This document shows, one piece after another, positions 31,991-45,236 of a stretch of 46,677 bases of DNA; positions within the stretch are counted from its first letter, which is position 1, and the number at the start of each line of letters is the position of its first letter. The stretch is from Theodoxus fluviatilis (lineage: Eukaryota; Mollusca; Gastropoda; Cycloneritida; Neritidae). Under the pieces are notes generated by a model that had not been told where the DNA came from, ran no database searches, and saw nothing but the letters and a program-made list of their open reading frames with translations. The position numbers and the translations under genes were made by a program. Where the stretch lies: NCBI GenBank assembly GCA_034096865.1, contig JAWQFJ010000486.1, positions 20,001 to 66,677 of the forward strand, read 5' to 3'.

Positions 31991-33187
31991 ACCTATTCTT
32001 GTCAAACAGCCCTTCAAAGTCACTTGATGCCAAAGATCCGCATGATACTTTGCTCTAATGCCTGTACATAATGTATTGCTTAAACCCCATAGAATGTAAA
32101 AGAAGGGAGAGGGGTGGGGATGAGGGAATAGAAAGAGTGTGGAAATGAAGTCTGGTGAGTGATAGGTGTTGACCTTCTGTTTGAGTGTGAAGTAATTTCT
32201 GGGGAGTGGAAATGGCGTTTAACGATCAGGTTGTTGTATAGCGTGGTTTGAGCACCCGGTTGGCTCTGAACGATCTGACCCTGTCCCGATGGTCCCCGGA
32301 AGTCTCTAATTGTTCTGTGCCTCCCTGGCAGAGCTACTGGAGCAGGCCCCCGAAAGCCCAGCAGCCTCCGACTGTATATGTTACTGTTGTACTCATTGCC
32401 GTCAGAAGCACCTCTTCTAAAGTCTGGATTCACCATGTACGAACTTGGTTGCCACACGCAAACACTATCATTACCAGCAATGATTTCCAGATACGTTCGT
32501 GGTTTGCTAAATATTGTCTCGCGAAATTTGCTTTTGTTTTCTCATTTAGTTTAATTCATTGCAAGCATTATTAGGGTAATGACGTCGTCAGCTTACACAA
32601 TAAGATGTTCTGGCCTCGCTACATTCATGGTTCCATCGCAAAGAAAGTATTGTATTCATAGTTCGAGACTCGGTGATGTAGAGGCCGTCTCATGCGAGAA
32701 GCTGAAGTTGCTACAATCACACGTACACTGCACAAAGTGCACTTTCACTTGCAAAGCTGTCGAAATTACGCTTTAAAATGCTTCGCTCGCTCGTCATCTC
32801 GTCAGGAGTTCTCTGTGCCAGAGTGGGTTGTTCAGTCTGTAACATATTGCTGGGGCAACAATTCGTAATGCAGCGCCCACATTACGCCTACTATATTGTA
32901 TTGTTTCTTCGTAATTTGTGTACAGAATTTTCGAAGAATCGCGTATAGTGAAACGATGTATCGGGTATAGTGTTGAAGATCCTTTTCTCGCCTTTAATTG
33001 AATTTCCAAACCTGCTTCAATTCTAAAAATAGTTTGCCCGACATTGTCTCCATCATGAATTTAGTGCTTGATTCGCACACGTGTGGTTTTTTGTCGTTAT
33101 TGTGAACCTTCGACTACGAATACCTGTAACCATTTTTGTATTTCGATAGAATTTGTGTGCTATTTCCCTCTTGCGAGACGCGTCAAT

Positions 33188-33190
<3 letters not shown>
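31991..33190. other. Non-coding, no gene recognised
   Basis: Unique sequence. Short ORFs on both strands lack recognisable domains. Confidence 0.4.
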
Positions 33191-33191
<1 letters not shown>

Positions 33192-33245
<54 letters not shown>

Positions 33246-33256
33246 CGCTCGCTCGC
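33192..33256. repeat. (TC)n-(TCGC)n microsatellite
   Basis: About 25 TC units followed by a few TCGC units. Confidence 0.9.
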
Positions 33257-34116
33257 TGCGCATCACCCTTCACCGCCACTCCATTCCCCCATCAACCCAT
33301 CCCTCCGCGCGCATGCATACACAGACAAATAACGCGTGGACGTGCATCCTCTCCAGTTGCTTGTGTTCATGAAATGGCGTGATCACGCCGTCCAGAATTG
33401 CGCGTTGGGCTATGCATGCATGCGTGTCTTCTTTCCACGATTTGGTGGACAGGCGACATCTGCCTTCCAATGAAATCGACCATAGAACGGGACAGGAAGG
33501 GCTCATGTGGAATCGTACAACAACTGGATCTAATGCGATGTCGCACCGACATTGGTAAGGATTTTATTTCATCTCAGCCACTCCACCAGTATGAGATCTT
33601 AGTACACATGGGTCGGGGATAGGAGTAGCAACACACAAAAAACACTTTGTCTTTTCCATAGCCGCGGCAAAATGGACGAATTTCATTAACGAATGCTCAG
33701 ATTTCGCGAATACATGCCATGTAGAAAACCTTCGTGAATTCACTTGGGTTTCTGGGATGAGTGTAGTCAGGACAATGTACAGAAAGCCAGTGGAGCATTC
33801 AGCCGTTGACAAGCGCTTCAGACAGCGAAAAAGTTTCCTCTCTGTCACAGCCTTGAGTGTCCATGGCTAGTCTCGACCCTAGCTCTGTAGTTTTCATTGC
33901 ACGACTGGTCCGTTGGATTCTTCTTGAGTTGATACGGCCTGAGTTCTAAGCAAGATAGATGACCCAGGTAGTCTTAGCAACAGACCAGGGGCGTGGCTTA
34001 GTGGCCGAACCCAGAGCGGAGTCCAAAGCTCTGGCCTTGGGGTCTACTCTGTAGTCTCAGCCCTGACATTCAACCCAGATGCACAGTCTAACGATCTCGC
34101 CTGAAGGACTGGAGGC
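33257..34116. other. Non-coding; possible 3' UTR of the minus-strand gene and a weak SINE-like segment
   Basis: Sequence left of 34117 would be 3' UTR of the minus-strand gene. At about 33988-34000 GCGTGGCTTAGTGG resembles a pol III A box, but no convincing B box follows, so a tRNA-derived SINE is only a possibility. Confidence 0.35.
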
Positions 34117-34518
34117 CTAGCCGTAGCGAAGCAGGGAGTTGCCAGGCTGGCCAGCCTCGGGGCTTTGCTGACCGCTGGAGGGCATGTACTGCTGGCTGGC
34201 GATGCGGGCGGAGGCTGGCAGGTAGCCCAGTGGCTGCCAGAAGACCTTGCGCTTCACGCCCGCCACACGCAGGATGTCGTCTACAGAGAGCGGCATGGCC
34301 TGCTCGCGCCGTTTGGCCAGCGTTGACCTTGTCTCCCCCATTCCCCAGTACGGCAGCAATGCCTCCTGGAACTCCCGCTGCCAGCGGGATAGAGCACTGG
34401 CCATCATGGGCGCTGCCAGGCAGAAGTGCATCCCAAACAGCAACATCAGCAGCCAGGCCCCGGACGCCATGACAACCCAGCCAGAGATGAGGGAGATGAG
34501 GAGGAGCGTGGACGTCAC
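34117..34518 (-). CDS. Last coding exon of an unidentified membrane protein
   Basis: On the minus strand a good acceptor (CTTGTCTTTTCAG, AG at 34519-34520) opens a phase-0 frame starting V-T-S-T-L-L-L and running 133 residues to a stop at 34117-34119. The first 45 residues are strongly hydrophobic, with two predicted membrane segments (about residues 4-20 and 22-40 of the exon). A polar, presumably cytosolic tail follows, containing W-Q-R-E-F-Q-E-A-L-L-P-Y-W and L-S-V-D-D-I-L-R-V-A-G. The tail ends in a Ser/Gln/Pro-rich stretch. Balanced composition, high GC and a clean splice site distinguish it from surrounding repeats. I do not recognise the family. Upstream exons should lie to the right of 34520; none was identified. 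Confidence 0.6.
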   Translation of the reverse strand: MTSTLLLISLISGWVVMASGAWLLMLLFGMHFCLAAPMMASALSRWQREFQEALLPYWGMGETRSTLAKRREQAMPLSVDDILRVAGVKRKVFWQPLGYLPASARIASQQYMPSSGQQSPEAGQPGNSLLRYG

Positions 34519-35794
34519 CTGAAAAGACAAGCGGATGTGACTCGCATTACGACGGATACTCCTGAGAACAAAAGGCTTTTTCCAGTCTCCTCATCCGTGT
34601 CTTCGAACCAGCAGGCCGCCATCCTGTGCACGTCCCACCTGACACTGGCTTCCTGGAGAAGATAAACGAGCAACAGTCACAACGAATAACCCCGACACAC
34701 TGCGACGATTGAGTACGGTATCATGGTGCACGTTCTAGTACTCTATGGCTACATAAGTGTTGACATCATGTATCCTCTCCACATAATCTCTGAGTAGCAT
34801 TGGGACTGCACAACTCGCACCACTCTTCGTCCACAAAGCTTTTGCATGCGCCCTGCCATTAAGCAGCTGCAGAGAGTGATCCTGCCAGAATTCCACCGAG
34901 GCAAGCTCTTCTGCGACCTTGGCGGCATCGAAAGACGCACAATGATCGATTGAACATGGTTCGATTAGACTTATGTATCTAGCCTTGCACGAACGATAGA
35001 AAAAACCAGCCTCCACCCCCAACCCATCCCCAACTCCCTATCCCCCATCTTCTACCGCCGACCCCCACCTCCCCATTCCTCACCCTACCCCCCAAAAAAG
35101 CCCCGCAGTAGTCAACTGAACGCATACATGTATGCATATTTGGAGAGTGAAGAACTTGGGTGGTTTGAATCTGGTTTACGAGCAGTAAAAGGCGCTGAAG
35201 TCTCAAACAAGCAAAGCTGCCTCATTCCAGCGCGTCCTCTGTAGACAACCTTGCGCAGTGCTGCAAGAGTCTACTCTGACAACAACTAACTGTGTCTGTA
35301 CTGTCGATCATCTGCTGTGCTTGGCCAATCGCAACTCCTTTATGAAAGAGGAGACGAGAAGACATACTGAAAGGACGAGAGTTGCGATGTGATCGCAGAG
35401 GGCGAGACGAAATTTTTTTTCTAGTTTTCTTCATGGATGATGGCCCTTTGGCGTGACATTAAGCACAGCCGCAGTCCAATGCCCAGCAGCGATGTGGTGT
35501 TACTGCTAGTGCACGCGTTCGTCTACTTCTGATTGATTACCCTCGTTAGATAAGCAGGTTATTGAAGTTCAGTTCGGTTCCCTGCATCGCGTTCATCGCA
35601 TGTGATGCATACCACATTTCCATGCAAATCATGTGTTATGCCCGTCTCCCTGCTAACGAATTCTCCTAGCTGGCACCAGGAAAGTGGACAATCCTAATCA
35701 GGCAGTCAATTTCGAAAAGCATTATTAGTTCACGTCATTTTACAGCAGCCGAAATCCGTTGCGCGTCAGTGACTGACAAGTCTTCGCTCTCACC
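34519..35794. other. Intron or intergenic sequence
   Basis: Probable intron of the minus-strand gene, then unassigned DNA. A C-rich tract at about 35006-35095 has many C3-5 runs, so the minus strand could form G-quadruplexes. No other feature seen. Confidence 0.4.
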
Positions 35795-38700
35795 TGTGAA
35801 TGGTGTGCCTCACTCTTGGCTCTCACCTGTGAATGCTGCACTTCACTCTTGGCTCTCACCTGTGAATGCTGCACTTCACTCTTGGCTCTCACCTGTGAAT
35901 GCTGCACTTCACTCTTGGCTCTCACCTGTGAATGCTGCACTTCACTCTTGGCTCTCACATGTGACTGATATGCTTCACTCTTGGCTCTCACCTGTGAATG
36001 CTGCACTTCACTCTTGGCTCTCACATGTGACTGATATGCTTCACTCTTGGCTCTCACCTGTGAATGCTGCACTTCACTCTTGGCTCTCACATGTGACTGA
36101 TATGCTTCACTCTTGGCTCTCACCTGTGAATGCTGCACTTCACTCTTGGCTCTCACCTGTGAATGCTGCACTTCACTCTTGGCTCTCACCTGTGAATGCT
36201 GCACATCACTCTTGGCTCTCACCTGTGAATGCTGCACTTCACTCTTGGCTCTCACCTGTGAATGCTGCACTTCACTCTTGTGTCTCACCTGTGAATGCTG
36301 CACTTCACTCTTGGTCTCACCTGTAAATGCTGCACTTCACTCTTGTGTCTCACCTGTGAATGCTGCACTTCACTCTTGGCTCTCACCTGTGAATGCTGCA
36401 CTTCACTCTTGGCTCTCACCTGTGACTGATATGCTTCACTCTTGGCTCTCACCTGTTAATGCTGTACTTCACTCTTGTGTCTCACCTGTGACTGATATGC
36501 TTCACTCTTGGCTCTCACCTGTGAATGCTGCACTTCACTCTTGGCTCTCACCTGTGAATGCTGCACTTCACTCTTGTGTCTCACCTGTGAATGCTGCACT
36601 TCACTCTTGGCTCTCACCTGTAAATGCTGCACTTCACTCTTCTCACCTGTGACTGATATGCTTCACTCTTGGTTCTCATTTGTAAATGCTGCACTTCACT
36701 CATGGCTCTCACCTGTGAATGGTATGCTTCACTCTTGGCAAGAGTGCAACATATCAGTCACATGTGAGAGCCAAGAGTGAAGTGCAGCATTCACAGGTGA
36801 GACACAAGAGTGAAGTGCAGCATTCACAGGTGAGAGCCAAGAGTGAAGTGCAGCATTCACAGGTGAGAGCCAAGAGTGAAGTGCAGCATTCACAGGTGAG
36901 ACACAAGAGTGAAGTGCAGCATTCACAGGTGAGAGCCAAGAGTGAAGTGCAGCATTCACAGGTGAGAGCCAAGAGTGAAGTGCAGCATTCACAGGTGAGA
37001 GCCAAGAGTGAAGTGCAGCATTCACAGGTGAGAGCCAAGAGTGAAGTGCAGCATTTCCAGGTGAGAACCAAGAGTGATGTGCAGCATTTCCAGGTGAGAA
37101 CCAAGAGTGATGTGCAGCATTTACAGGTGAGAGCCAAGAGTGAAGTGCAGCATTTCCAGGTGAGAGCCAAGAGTGAAGCATATCAGTCACAGGTGAGAGC
37201 CAAGAGTGAAGCATATCAGTCACAGGTGAGAGCCAAGAGTGAAGTACAGCATTCACAGGTGAGAGCCAAGAGTGAAGTGCAGCATTTCCAGGTGAGAGCC
37301 AAGAGTGAAGTACAGCATTCACAGGTGAGAGCCAAGAGTGAAGTACAGCATTCACAGGTGAGAGCCAAGAGTGAAGTGCAGCATTCACAGGTGAGACACA
37401 AGAGTGAAGTGCAGCATTCACAGGTGAGAACCAAGAGTGAAGTGCAGCATTCACAGGTGAGAGCCAAGAGTGAAGTGCAGCATTTCCAGGTGAGAGCCAA
37501 GAGTGAAGTACAGCATTCACAGGTGAGAGCCAAGAGTGAAGTGCAGCATTCACAGGTGAGAGCCAAGAGTGAAGTACAGCATTCACAGGTGAGAGCCAAG
37601 AGTGAAGTACAGCATTTCCAGGTGAGAGCCAAGAGTGAAGTACAGCATTCACAGGTGAGAGCCAAGAGTGAAGTACAGCATTCACAGGTGAGAGCCAAGA
37701 GTGAAGTACAGCATTCACAGGTGAGAGCCAAGAGTGAAGTGCAGCATTCACAGGTGAGAGCCAAGAGTGAAGTACAGCATTAACAGGTGAGAGCCAAGAG
37801 TGAGGCACACCATTCACAGGTGAGAAGAGTGAAGTGCAGCATTTACAGGTGAGAGCCAAGAGTGAAGTGCAGCATTTCCAGGTGAGAGCCAAGAGTGAAG
37901 TACAGCATTCACAGGTGAGAGCCAAGAGTGAAGTGCAGCATTCACAGGTGAGAGCCAAGAGTGAAGTACAGCATTAACAGGTGAGAGCCAAGAGTGAAGT
38001 GCAGCATTAACAGGTGAGAGCCAAGAGTGAGGCACACCATTCACAGGTGAGAAGAGTGAAGTGCAGCATTTACAGGTGAGAGCCAAGAGTGAAGTGCAGC
38101 ATTTCCAGGTGAGAGCCAAGAGTGAAGTGCAGCATTTCCAGGTGAGAGCCAAGAGTGAAGTACAGCATTTCCAGGTGAGAGCCAAGAGTGAAGTGCAGCA
38201 TTTACAGGTGAGAGCCAAGAGTGAAGTGCAGCATTTCCAGGTGAGAGCCAAGAGTGAAGTGCAGCATTCACAGGTGAGAGCCAAGAGTGAAGTACAGCAT
38301 TTCCAGGTGAGAGCCAAGAGTGAAGTGCAGCATTTCCAGGTGAGAGCCAAGAGTGAAGTACAGCATTTCCAGGTGAGAGCCAAGAGTGAAGTACAGCATT
38401 TCCAGGTGAGAGCCAAGAGTGAAGTGCAGCATTCACAGGTGAGAGCCAAGAGTGAAGTGCAGCATTTCCAGGTGAGAGCCAAGAGTGAAGTGCAGCATTT
38501 CCAGGTGAGAGCCAAGAGTGAAGTACAGCATTTCCAGGTGAGAGCCAAGAGTGAAGTACAGCATTCACAGGTGAGAGCCAAGAGTGAAGTGCAGCATTAA
38601 CAGGTGAGAGCCAAGAGTGAAGTGCAGCATTTCCAGGTGAGAACCAAGAGTGATGTGCAGCATTCACAGGTGAGAGCCAAGAGGGATGTACATCATTTAC

Positions 38701-38905
38701 AGGTGAGAGCCAAGAGTGAACCATATCAGTCACAGGTGAGAACCAAGAGTGAAGTGCAGTATTTACAGGTGAGAGCCACGAGTGAAGCACACCATTCACA
38801 GGTGAGAGCGAAGAGTGAAGTGCAGTATTTACAGGTGAGAGCCACGAGTGAAGCACACCATTCACAGGTGAGAGCGAAGAGTGAAGTGCAACATGCACAG
38901 AACAC
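35795..38905. repeat. 33-bp minisatellite in two inverted arms, about 3.1 kb
   Basis: Left arm (35795-36738) units read GCTCTCACCTGTGAATGC then TGCACTTCACTCTTG; right arm (36739-38905) units are the reverse complement, AGCCAAGAGTGAAGT then GCAGCATTCACAGGTGAG. There are about 29 and 65 units. The turn-around is a perfect palindrome, CACTCTTG-g-CAAGAGTG (36730-36746). Variants (ATTTCCAGG, ATCAGTCACAGG, GACACAAG) are interspersed in patterned order. A period of 33 keeps frames open on both strands (11-residue repeat S-Q-V-R-A-K-S-E-V-Q-H), which explains ORFs of up to 409 codons. Each unit contains CAG/GTGAGA, a consensus splice donor. Confidence 0.95.
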
Positions 38906-39341
38906 GAGGCTGCAGGCACAGTTGTTTTCGAAATGTAAATGGTAACAATGAGATTCGTCGCATTAGCTATAGCTTCGAGGTTTCAGTTCAATGAATGCAC
39001 GTGCTACACTTTGATCCATGCACAGACTTTTTAAAGTCTTAAAACGTTGGCTAGTCAGATTCAGTCAAGACTCCATCAAACCTGAGGAAACGAGTTTTGG
39101 GGTCCTGCAGAGGCAGAGGTCGGTGAATCGGGGCTCTCTTCCGCATGCCAGGTTTTACACCACACAAATATTTTCATTGAAGATAAAATTGCGTCGGTCT
39201 TGCCTGATCAATTAATATTTTTACAACAGTTTGAATAAGACTTAATAAGAGCTACAGTTTTGGCGTAGGCCGTTGAATGCATTGTAACAGTCGAAAAAAG
39301 TGGGTTTTCAGTCGTAACTCATCAACAAAGAAAGTTGGGAA
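38906..39341. other. Non-coding, no gene recognised
   Basis: Unique sequence between the minisatellite and the inverted-repeat element. Confidence 0.4.
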
Positions 39342-39733
39342 TCTCTTCCACTGATGGGCCACACTGGTGGACTCGTCCGAGGAAAAGGGTACGATGGGTG
39401 GTCGCTTAATTCGCAGTGACTCCCACACAGAACGACAACCAAATTATTATGTGTTTGCTAACTCCCATACGCAATCTTGGACGGTTATTCCGCCCACAGA
39501 ATGACAATAAGTGTGAATAATTGACAAACTGGTGTACACAATGAGCTTTCAGCTGAACTGGGTTACGATGAATATCATATTTGCAGGAGTCGTCGAGGAG
39601 ATTCGGATCTGTTTCGAGCAGGAACGCCTATGCAAAAACACAGACAATCAGATGCCGTGGCCCGCTTGCGGAGCGGGATCCGCACCCCTTTCCTCGGACG
39701 AGTCCACTAGTATGGCCCATCAATGGAATGGAT
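39342..39733. repeat. Short inverted-repeat element (MITE-like)
   Basis: About 46 bases at 39345-39390, including GATGGGCCACACTGGTGG and ACTCGTCCGAGGAAA, recur as the reverse complement at 39685-39733 with about five differences. The 290-bp interior is unique and non-coding. No clear target-site duplication was found. Confidence 0.6.
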
Positions 39734-40721
39734 TTCGAAAGTTGAATACTCGGACTCCAATGGCAAAGCGGAAATAAGCACATAGATTACAGACGTGTGA
39801 GGTCCTCATGCAGTGGGTTTTTCCCGGAAAAGATCCTCGATATTTTTCACTCTTTTATGTTCTTCGCTGAGCACGTCTTCCACGAAGCAGCAGATTTGTG
39901 GTGGTGCAGATGCCTGGTTTTTCCATCGAGAGTTTGTCTGCTATTTGGACAAACGAAGATGCAAAGAGTAAAACCGGATAGGTCTACTTGTGAAGGCATC
40001 GATGGCTCACTGTAGACCCATAAACTCTATCTGCGGCCACGAGCCGGCACCGGGTAAGAAAACCCCCTGGGGAGTGGCAGTAGTGCGGGTACCTGACAAT
40101 GTGGTCTTATCTATCGGTCACTATGTCCTCATGTGCCCGTGGAGGATTGATCAAGCGGCCCAGTGATCAAAGGGTAAAGTGGAAAGCGCTTTGACTCCCG
40201 AAATTGTGATTAGTTGCTGCACAAAATACTTCACCTTTTTTATAATCTTTTCGGCGAGGAACTGATTCTACATCCAAGCGATTTTCTGCTCACACGCTCA
40301 CACAGTACATTATCATCCTTTGTCTCATTTGGGCTCTGAAGGGATAAGAAGGAGTCAGTTGACACGCGAAACTGTTTCAAGCTGCCCAAAAGTGAATGAG
40401 CGATTACGTGAGAAATTCCTTTCCGCACCAGGAAAATAAGAGTTCAATTCAGATACCATTTAAAGGTGTTTTTAATGGCATTAGACACACTAAGGCAGGA
40501 ACCAACCTGGAGGGCAGAATTTGGGCAATTGGAGGCTGCACACCAGTGCTTGTAGAAAGAAAATTCACAACTACAAAAACGCAGCCTTAATAGAGCGAGG
40601 CTTTTTGTGTCCTCCTCCAAGAAAACGAGGCCAGGACATTTCTACACACGACCTCGGGGGAAAAAAGACAAAATGCCGAGATGATAGCCACTTGACAAGA
40701 AATAGTCTGCACAAGCAACGT
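39734..40721. other. Non-coding, no gene recognised
   Basis: Short ORFs on both strands show no known domain or splice structure. Confidence 0.4.
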
Positions 40722-40756
40722 TCTCTCTCTCTCTCTCTCTCTCTCCATTTCTCTCT

Positions 40757-40790
<34 letters not shown>

Positions 40791-40973
40791 TTTCGTCTCT
40801 ATGTCTCTATGTGTCTCTGTCTGTCTCTCTGTCTCATTCTCTCTTTGTCCGTATTTCTGTCTATATGTGTCTGTGTCTCTTTGTCTCTCTGTCTCATTCT
40901 GTCTCTCTCTTTCTCCGTCTCTGTCTCTATGTGTCTGTCCCTCTTTTTCTCTGTCTCTGTCTCTGACTTTCTC

Positions 40974-41036
<63 letters not shown>
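40722..41036. repeat. (TC)n with TCTG/TATG variants
   Basis: Imperfect pyrimidine microsatellite, purest at about 40975-41035. Confidence 0.9.
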
Positions 41037-41038
<2 letters not shown>

Positions 41039-41146
41039 GCTGATGGAAAGTGTACATTCCATTCTCTGCTTTCAACTTGCTTTGTGATGTACCGTTATGC
41101 TTGAAAGGGCCGGTGGCCTGCTCAATAAATTTGTTGTTTGTTTGTT
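41037..41146 (+). mobile_element. LINE copy 1: 3' tail only
   Basis: About 110 bases ending GGCCGGTGGCCTGCTCAATA followed by AATTTGTTGTTTG. The GGTGGCCT-N(6-8)-AATAAA tail is shared with copies 2 and 3. It is a strongly 5'-truncated insertion inside pyrimidine microsatellite. Confidence 0.75.
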
Positions 41147-42458
<1,312 letters not shown>

Positions 42459-42485
42459 CTCTCTCTCTCTCTCTCTCTCTCTCAG
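42459..42485. repeat. (TC)n between LINE copies 2 and 3
   Basis: Short pure TC run flush with the start of copy 3. Confidence 0.9.
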
Positions 42486-44035
42486 GACGAAGGTCAGGTG
42501 GTGGTGTTTGCTTTATGAAACACCACATCGCTGGGTTAGTTGAGCAGGTAGAACTTATTTACGACAAAATGCTTGCGTTCAGATTTAGCAATCAGCTGTT
42601 TATGTCAGATAAAGATGTAATAGTGTTGTGCGTGAACATTCCACCTGCTGGGTCTCCGTATTATACCTTACTGGGAGAACAAAACGGAATATTAGTGCTT
42701 GAACAGTGTTTGTTGCATCTATCAACAGCCTTCCCTCATTATTCCTTGTTGGTTTGTGGCGACTTCAATGCTCGCACTGGTAATAATAATGTAGAAACTT
42801 GTAGCAACTTTTCTGATAGAGTGTGTGATTTGCGTAACGATTCCCGTTGTTTCCAGGACAACACAGTAAATGATTTTGGTAATGAACTGTTGTCCGCTTG
42901 TGCTGGTTTTGATCTGTGTATACTGAATGGTAACATAATTATCTGGAGATTTAAATGGCAAGTTTACCTACATTTCAAGCACAGGCAACAGCGTAATCGA
43001 CTACTTTCTGGTTTCGAATGAGTTGTCACCCTACTGTACCTCACTTTCTGTGAAAGAAAATGTTCTGACGTCCCATTTATGCTTGGAGTTATGTTTGAAG
43101 TGCAGAAACGATGTTGTGAGTAATGTAAGAGAAATTTTCGTTAGCAGTAAAATAGTTTGGGATGATACATTCAAAGAAGAGTTCAAAAGAAATTTACAAA
43201 ATAACATGGAAGAAGTGGCGGCTGACTTAGATGTTGATATGGATGTAAACACTATGGCTGAATCTGTCACTGACTGCTATATAAGAGCTGCTGAACCATT
43301 GGATAAATCAGTTGTGTTTGGGAGAGCAATGCATGGTCATCCATGGTTTGATAGAGAATGTAGAGAAAGGAAGAAATTGTTATGATCATTACTCCGCAGA
43401 TATAACCGCACATTGGCAGCGTGCGACAAAGAGGTGTACAGAGAAAGAAGAAAAGAGTACAAGCAGTTGTTGAAATCAAAGAAAAAGGCATATAGAGTTA
43501 ACGTTGTTAAGTGTCTTGTAGAAAATAACAGTGACCCCTCTTTGTTCTGGAGACAGGCGAGAAAACTTAATGTTAGATCTGTTATACAATGTAGTATTTC
43601 ATGTGAGGAATGGAAAGATTATTTTGGTAAAATGTATAGTCATGTTTTAATTGAACAACTGCAAATTGATAATGATGTACTCACAGAAGCAACTGACGAG
43701 TTGTCGCCCCTTGACTGTGATATAACAAATGATGAGGTTAGCTGTGCAAAACTGAAAACTAGAAAGGTAGCAGGAGAAGACAAGATGCTGGCCGAAATGT
43801 TCAAATGTACACCTGCGAGAATACTAACCATAATTGTTCAATTGTTTAATACTGTGTTTGCAAGGAAGTGTTTTCCCAGAATATGGTCAAAATCAAGTAG
43901 GCTATACTTCCTATTTACAAAAGAGGAGACCCCTCTATCCCAGATAATTATAGAGGTATCTCTATCACCAGCATTTTTAGTAAGGTTTTCACATCTGTGA
44001 TTAGTGACAGGTTACAAGATTGGGCTGAAAGTAAC

Positions 44036-44104
44036 GCTGAAATGGTCATTGTCCCCACTCCGAGTACTCTGTCCGGAAATGTTGGGGACAACTACCATTT
44101 CAGC
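44036..44104. mobile_element. 69-bp MITE with 9-bp target-site duplication
   Basis: Terminal inverted repeats GCTGAAATGGT-NN-TTGTCCCCA (20 of 22 bases match between ends). Perfect direct repeats GAAAGTAAC flank it at 44027-44035 and 44105-44113. A 9-bp duplication is typical of Mutator-type transposition. Element plus duplication adds 78 bp, exactly 26 codons, so the RT frame stays open. Confidence 0.85.
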
Positions 44105-44118
44105 GAAAGTAACGGTTT

Positions 44119-45236
44119 AATTGGTGAAGAGCAGGCAGGTTTCAGGAAAGGATATTCGACGATGGATAATATCTTTGTTCTTCATTCTGTCATTCATAGA
44201 TACCTATCGAGACATAGAACATTGTATGCCGTGTTTGTAGATTTAAAAAAGCGTTTGATAGTATAAATAGAAATGTTCTTTGGGAAATCCTTCAAGGTTA
44301 CGGTATGAAAGGGAGATTACTCCAGATGCTTCAAGCAATGTATTTTGATGTTCAAAGCTGCGTATGATCCAACGGTCGCTACAGTGACTCATTTGCATAT
44401 ACCCGAGGATTGAAACAGGAGTGTAAAATGAGTCCGATACTTTTTTCTCTTTTAGTGAACTATGCAGCCGAGATTGTGATTAAACATGGGAAGCATGGCA
44501 TACAGCTTATGCCTGACTCTACGGTCATATATGTAAGTCATTGTAAACGGGACAGTGTAACAGGAAGTGTATTTCAACTTCGTCCTCTTCAATGCACATA
44601 GGGCATAACACATCTTTTTCTGTCTGGGAGTAACGTAATTTATGAGCTTTAATGTCACTGATTCCAAACCTAAAACGAGTCAACACTTCATGTAAATTTG
44701 TTTATCAATAACGTTCAGATAAGGTTCAAAATATCTTTCCATTTTAAATGATCTATAAACAGTGAAACAATTGCTAGTCACTGTTTCTTCCCATTCGTGA
44801 TAGAATCTATGAATCTCGGCGCAATTGGTGAAGAGCAGGCAGGTTTCAGGAAAGGATATTCGACGATGGATAATATCTTTGTTCTTCATTCTGTCATTCA
44901 TAGATACCTATCGAGACATAGAACATTGTATGCCGTGTTTGTAGATTTAAAAAAGCGTTTGATAGTATAAATAGAAATGTTCTTTGGGAAATCCTTCAAG
45001 GTTACGGTATGAAAGGGAGATTACTCCAGATGCTTCAAGCAATGTATTTTGATGTTCAAAGCTGCGTATGATCCAACGGTCGCTACAGTGACTCATTTGC
45101 ATATACCCGAGGATTGAAACAGGAGTGTAAAATGAGTCCGATACTTTTTTCTCTTTTAGTGAACTATGCAGCCGAGATTGTGATTAAACATGGGAAGCAT
45201 GGCATACAGCTTATGCCTGACTCTACGGTCATATAT
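44119..45236. repeat. 414-bp direct duplication flanking a 290-bp inverted segment
   Basis: 44119-44532 and 44823-45236 are direct copies (offset 704) that look identical. The 44533-44822 segment between them is the reverse complement of about 41926-42215 from LINE copy 2. Removing 704 bases restores the LINE order. Both junctions show about 3-base microhomology. Confidence 0.85.

Noticed and set aside
33985..34070. tRNA gene or intact SINE suggested by GGCTTAGTGG
   Set aside because: Only an A-box-like motif; no B box, cloverleaf or poly-T terminator could be drawn.
36729..37958. 409-codon minus-strand and 354-codon plus-strand ORFs
   Set aside because: 33-bp minisatellite with both strands open; no start context, domain or splice evidence.
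35795..38905. CRISPR-like appearance (33-bp repeats)
   Set aside because: No unique spacers, units are directly adjacent and diverged, and the DNA is eukaryotic.
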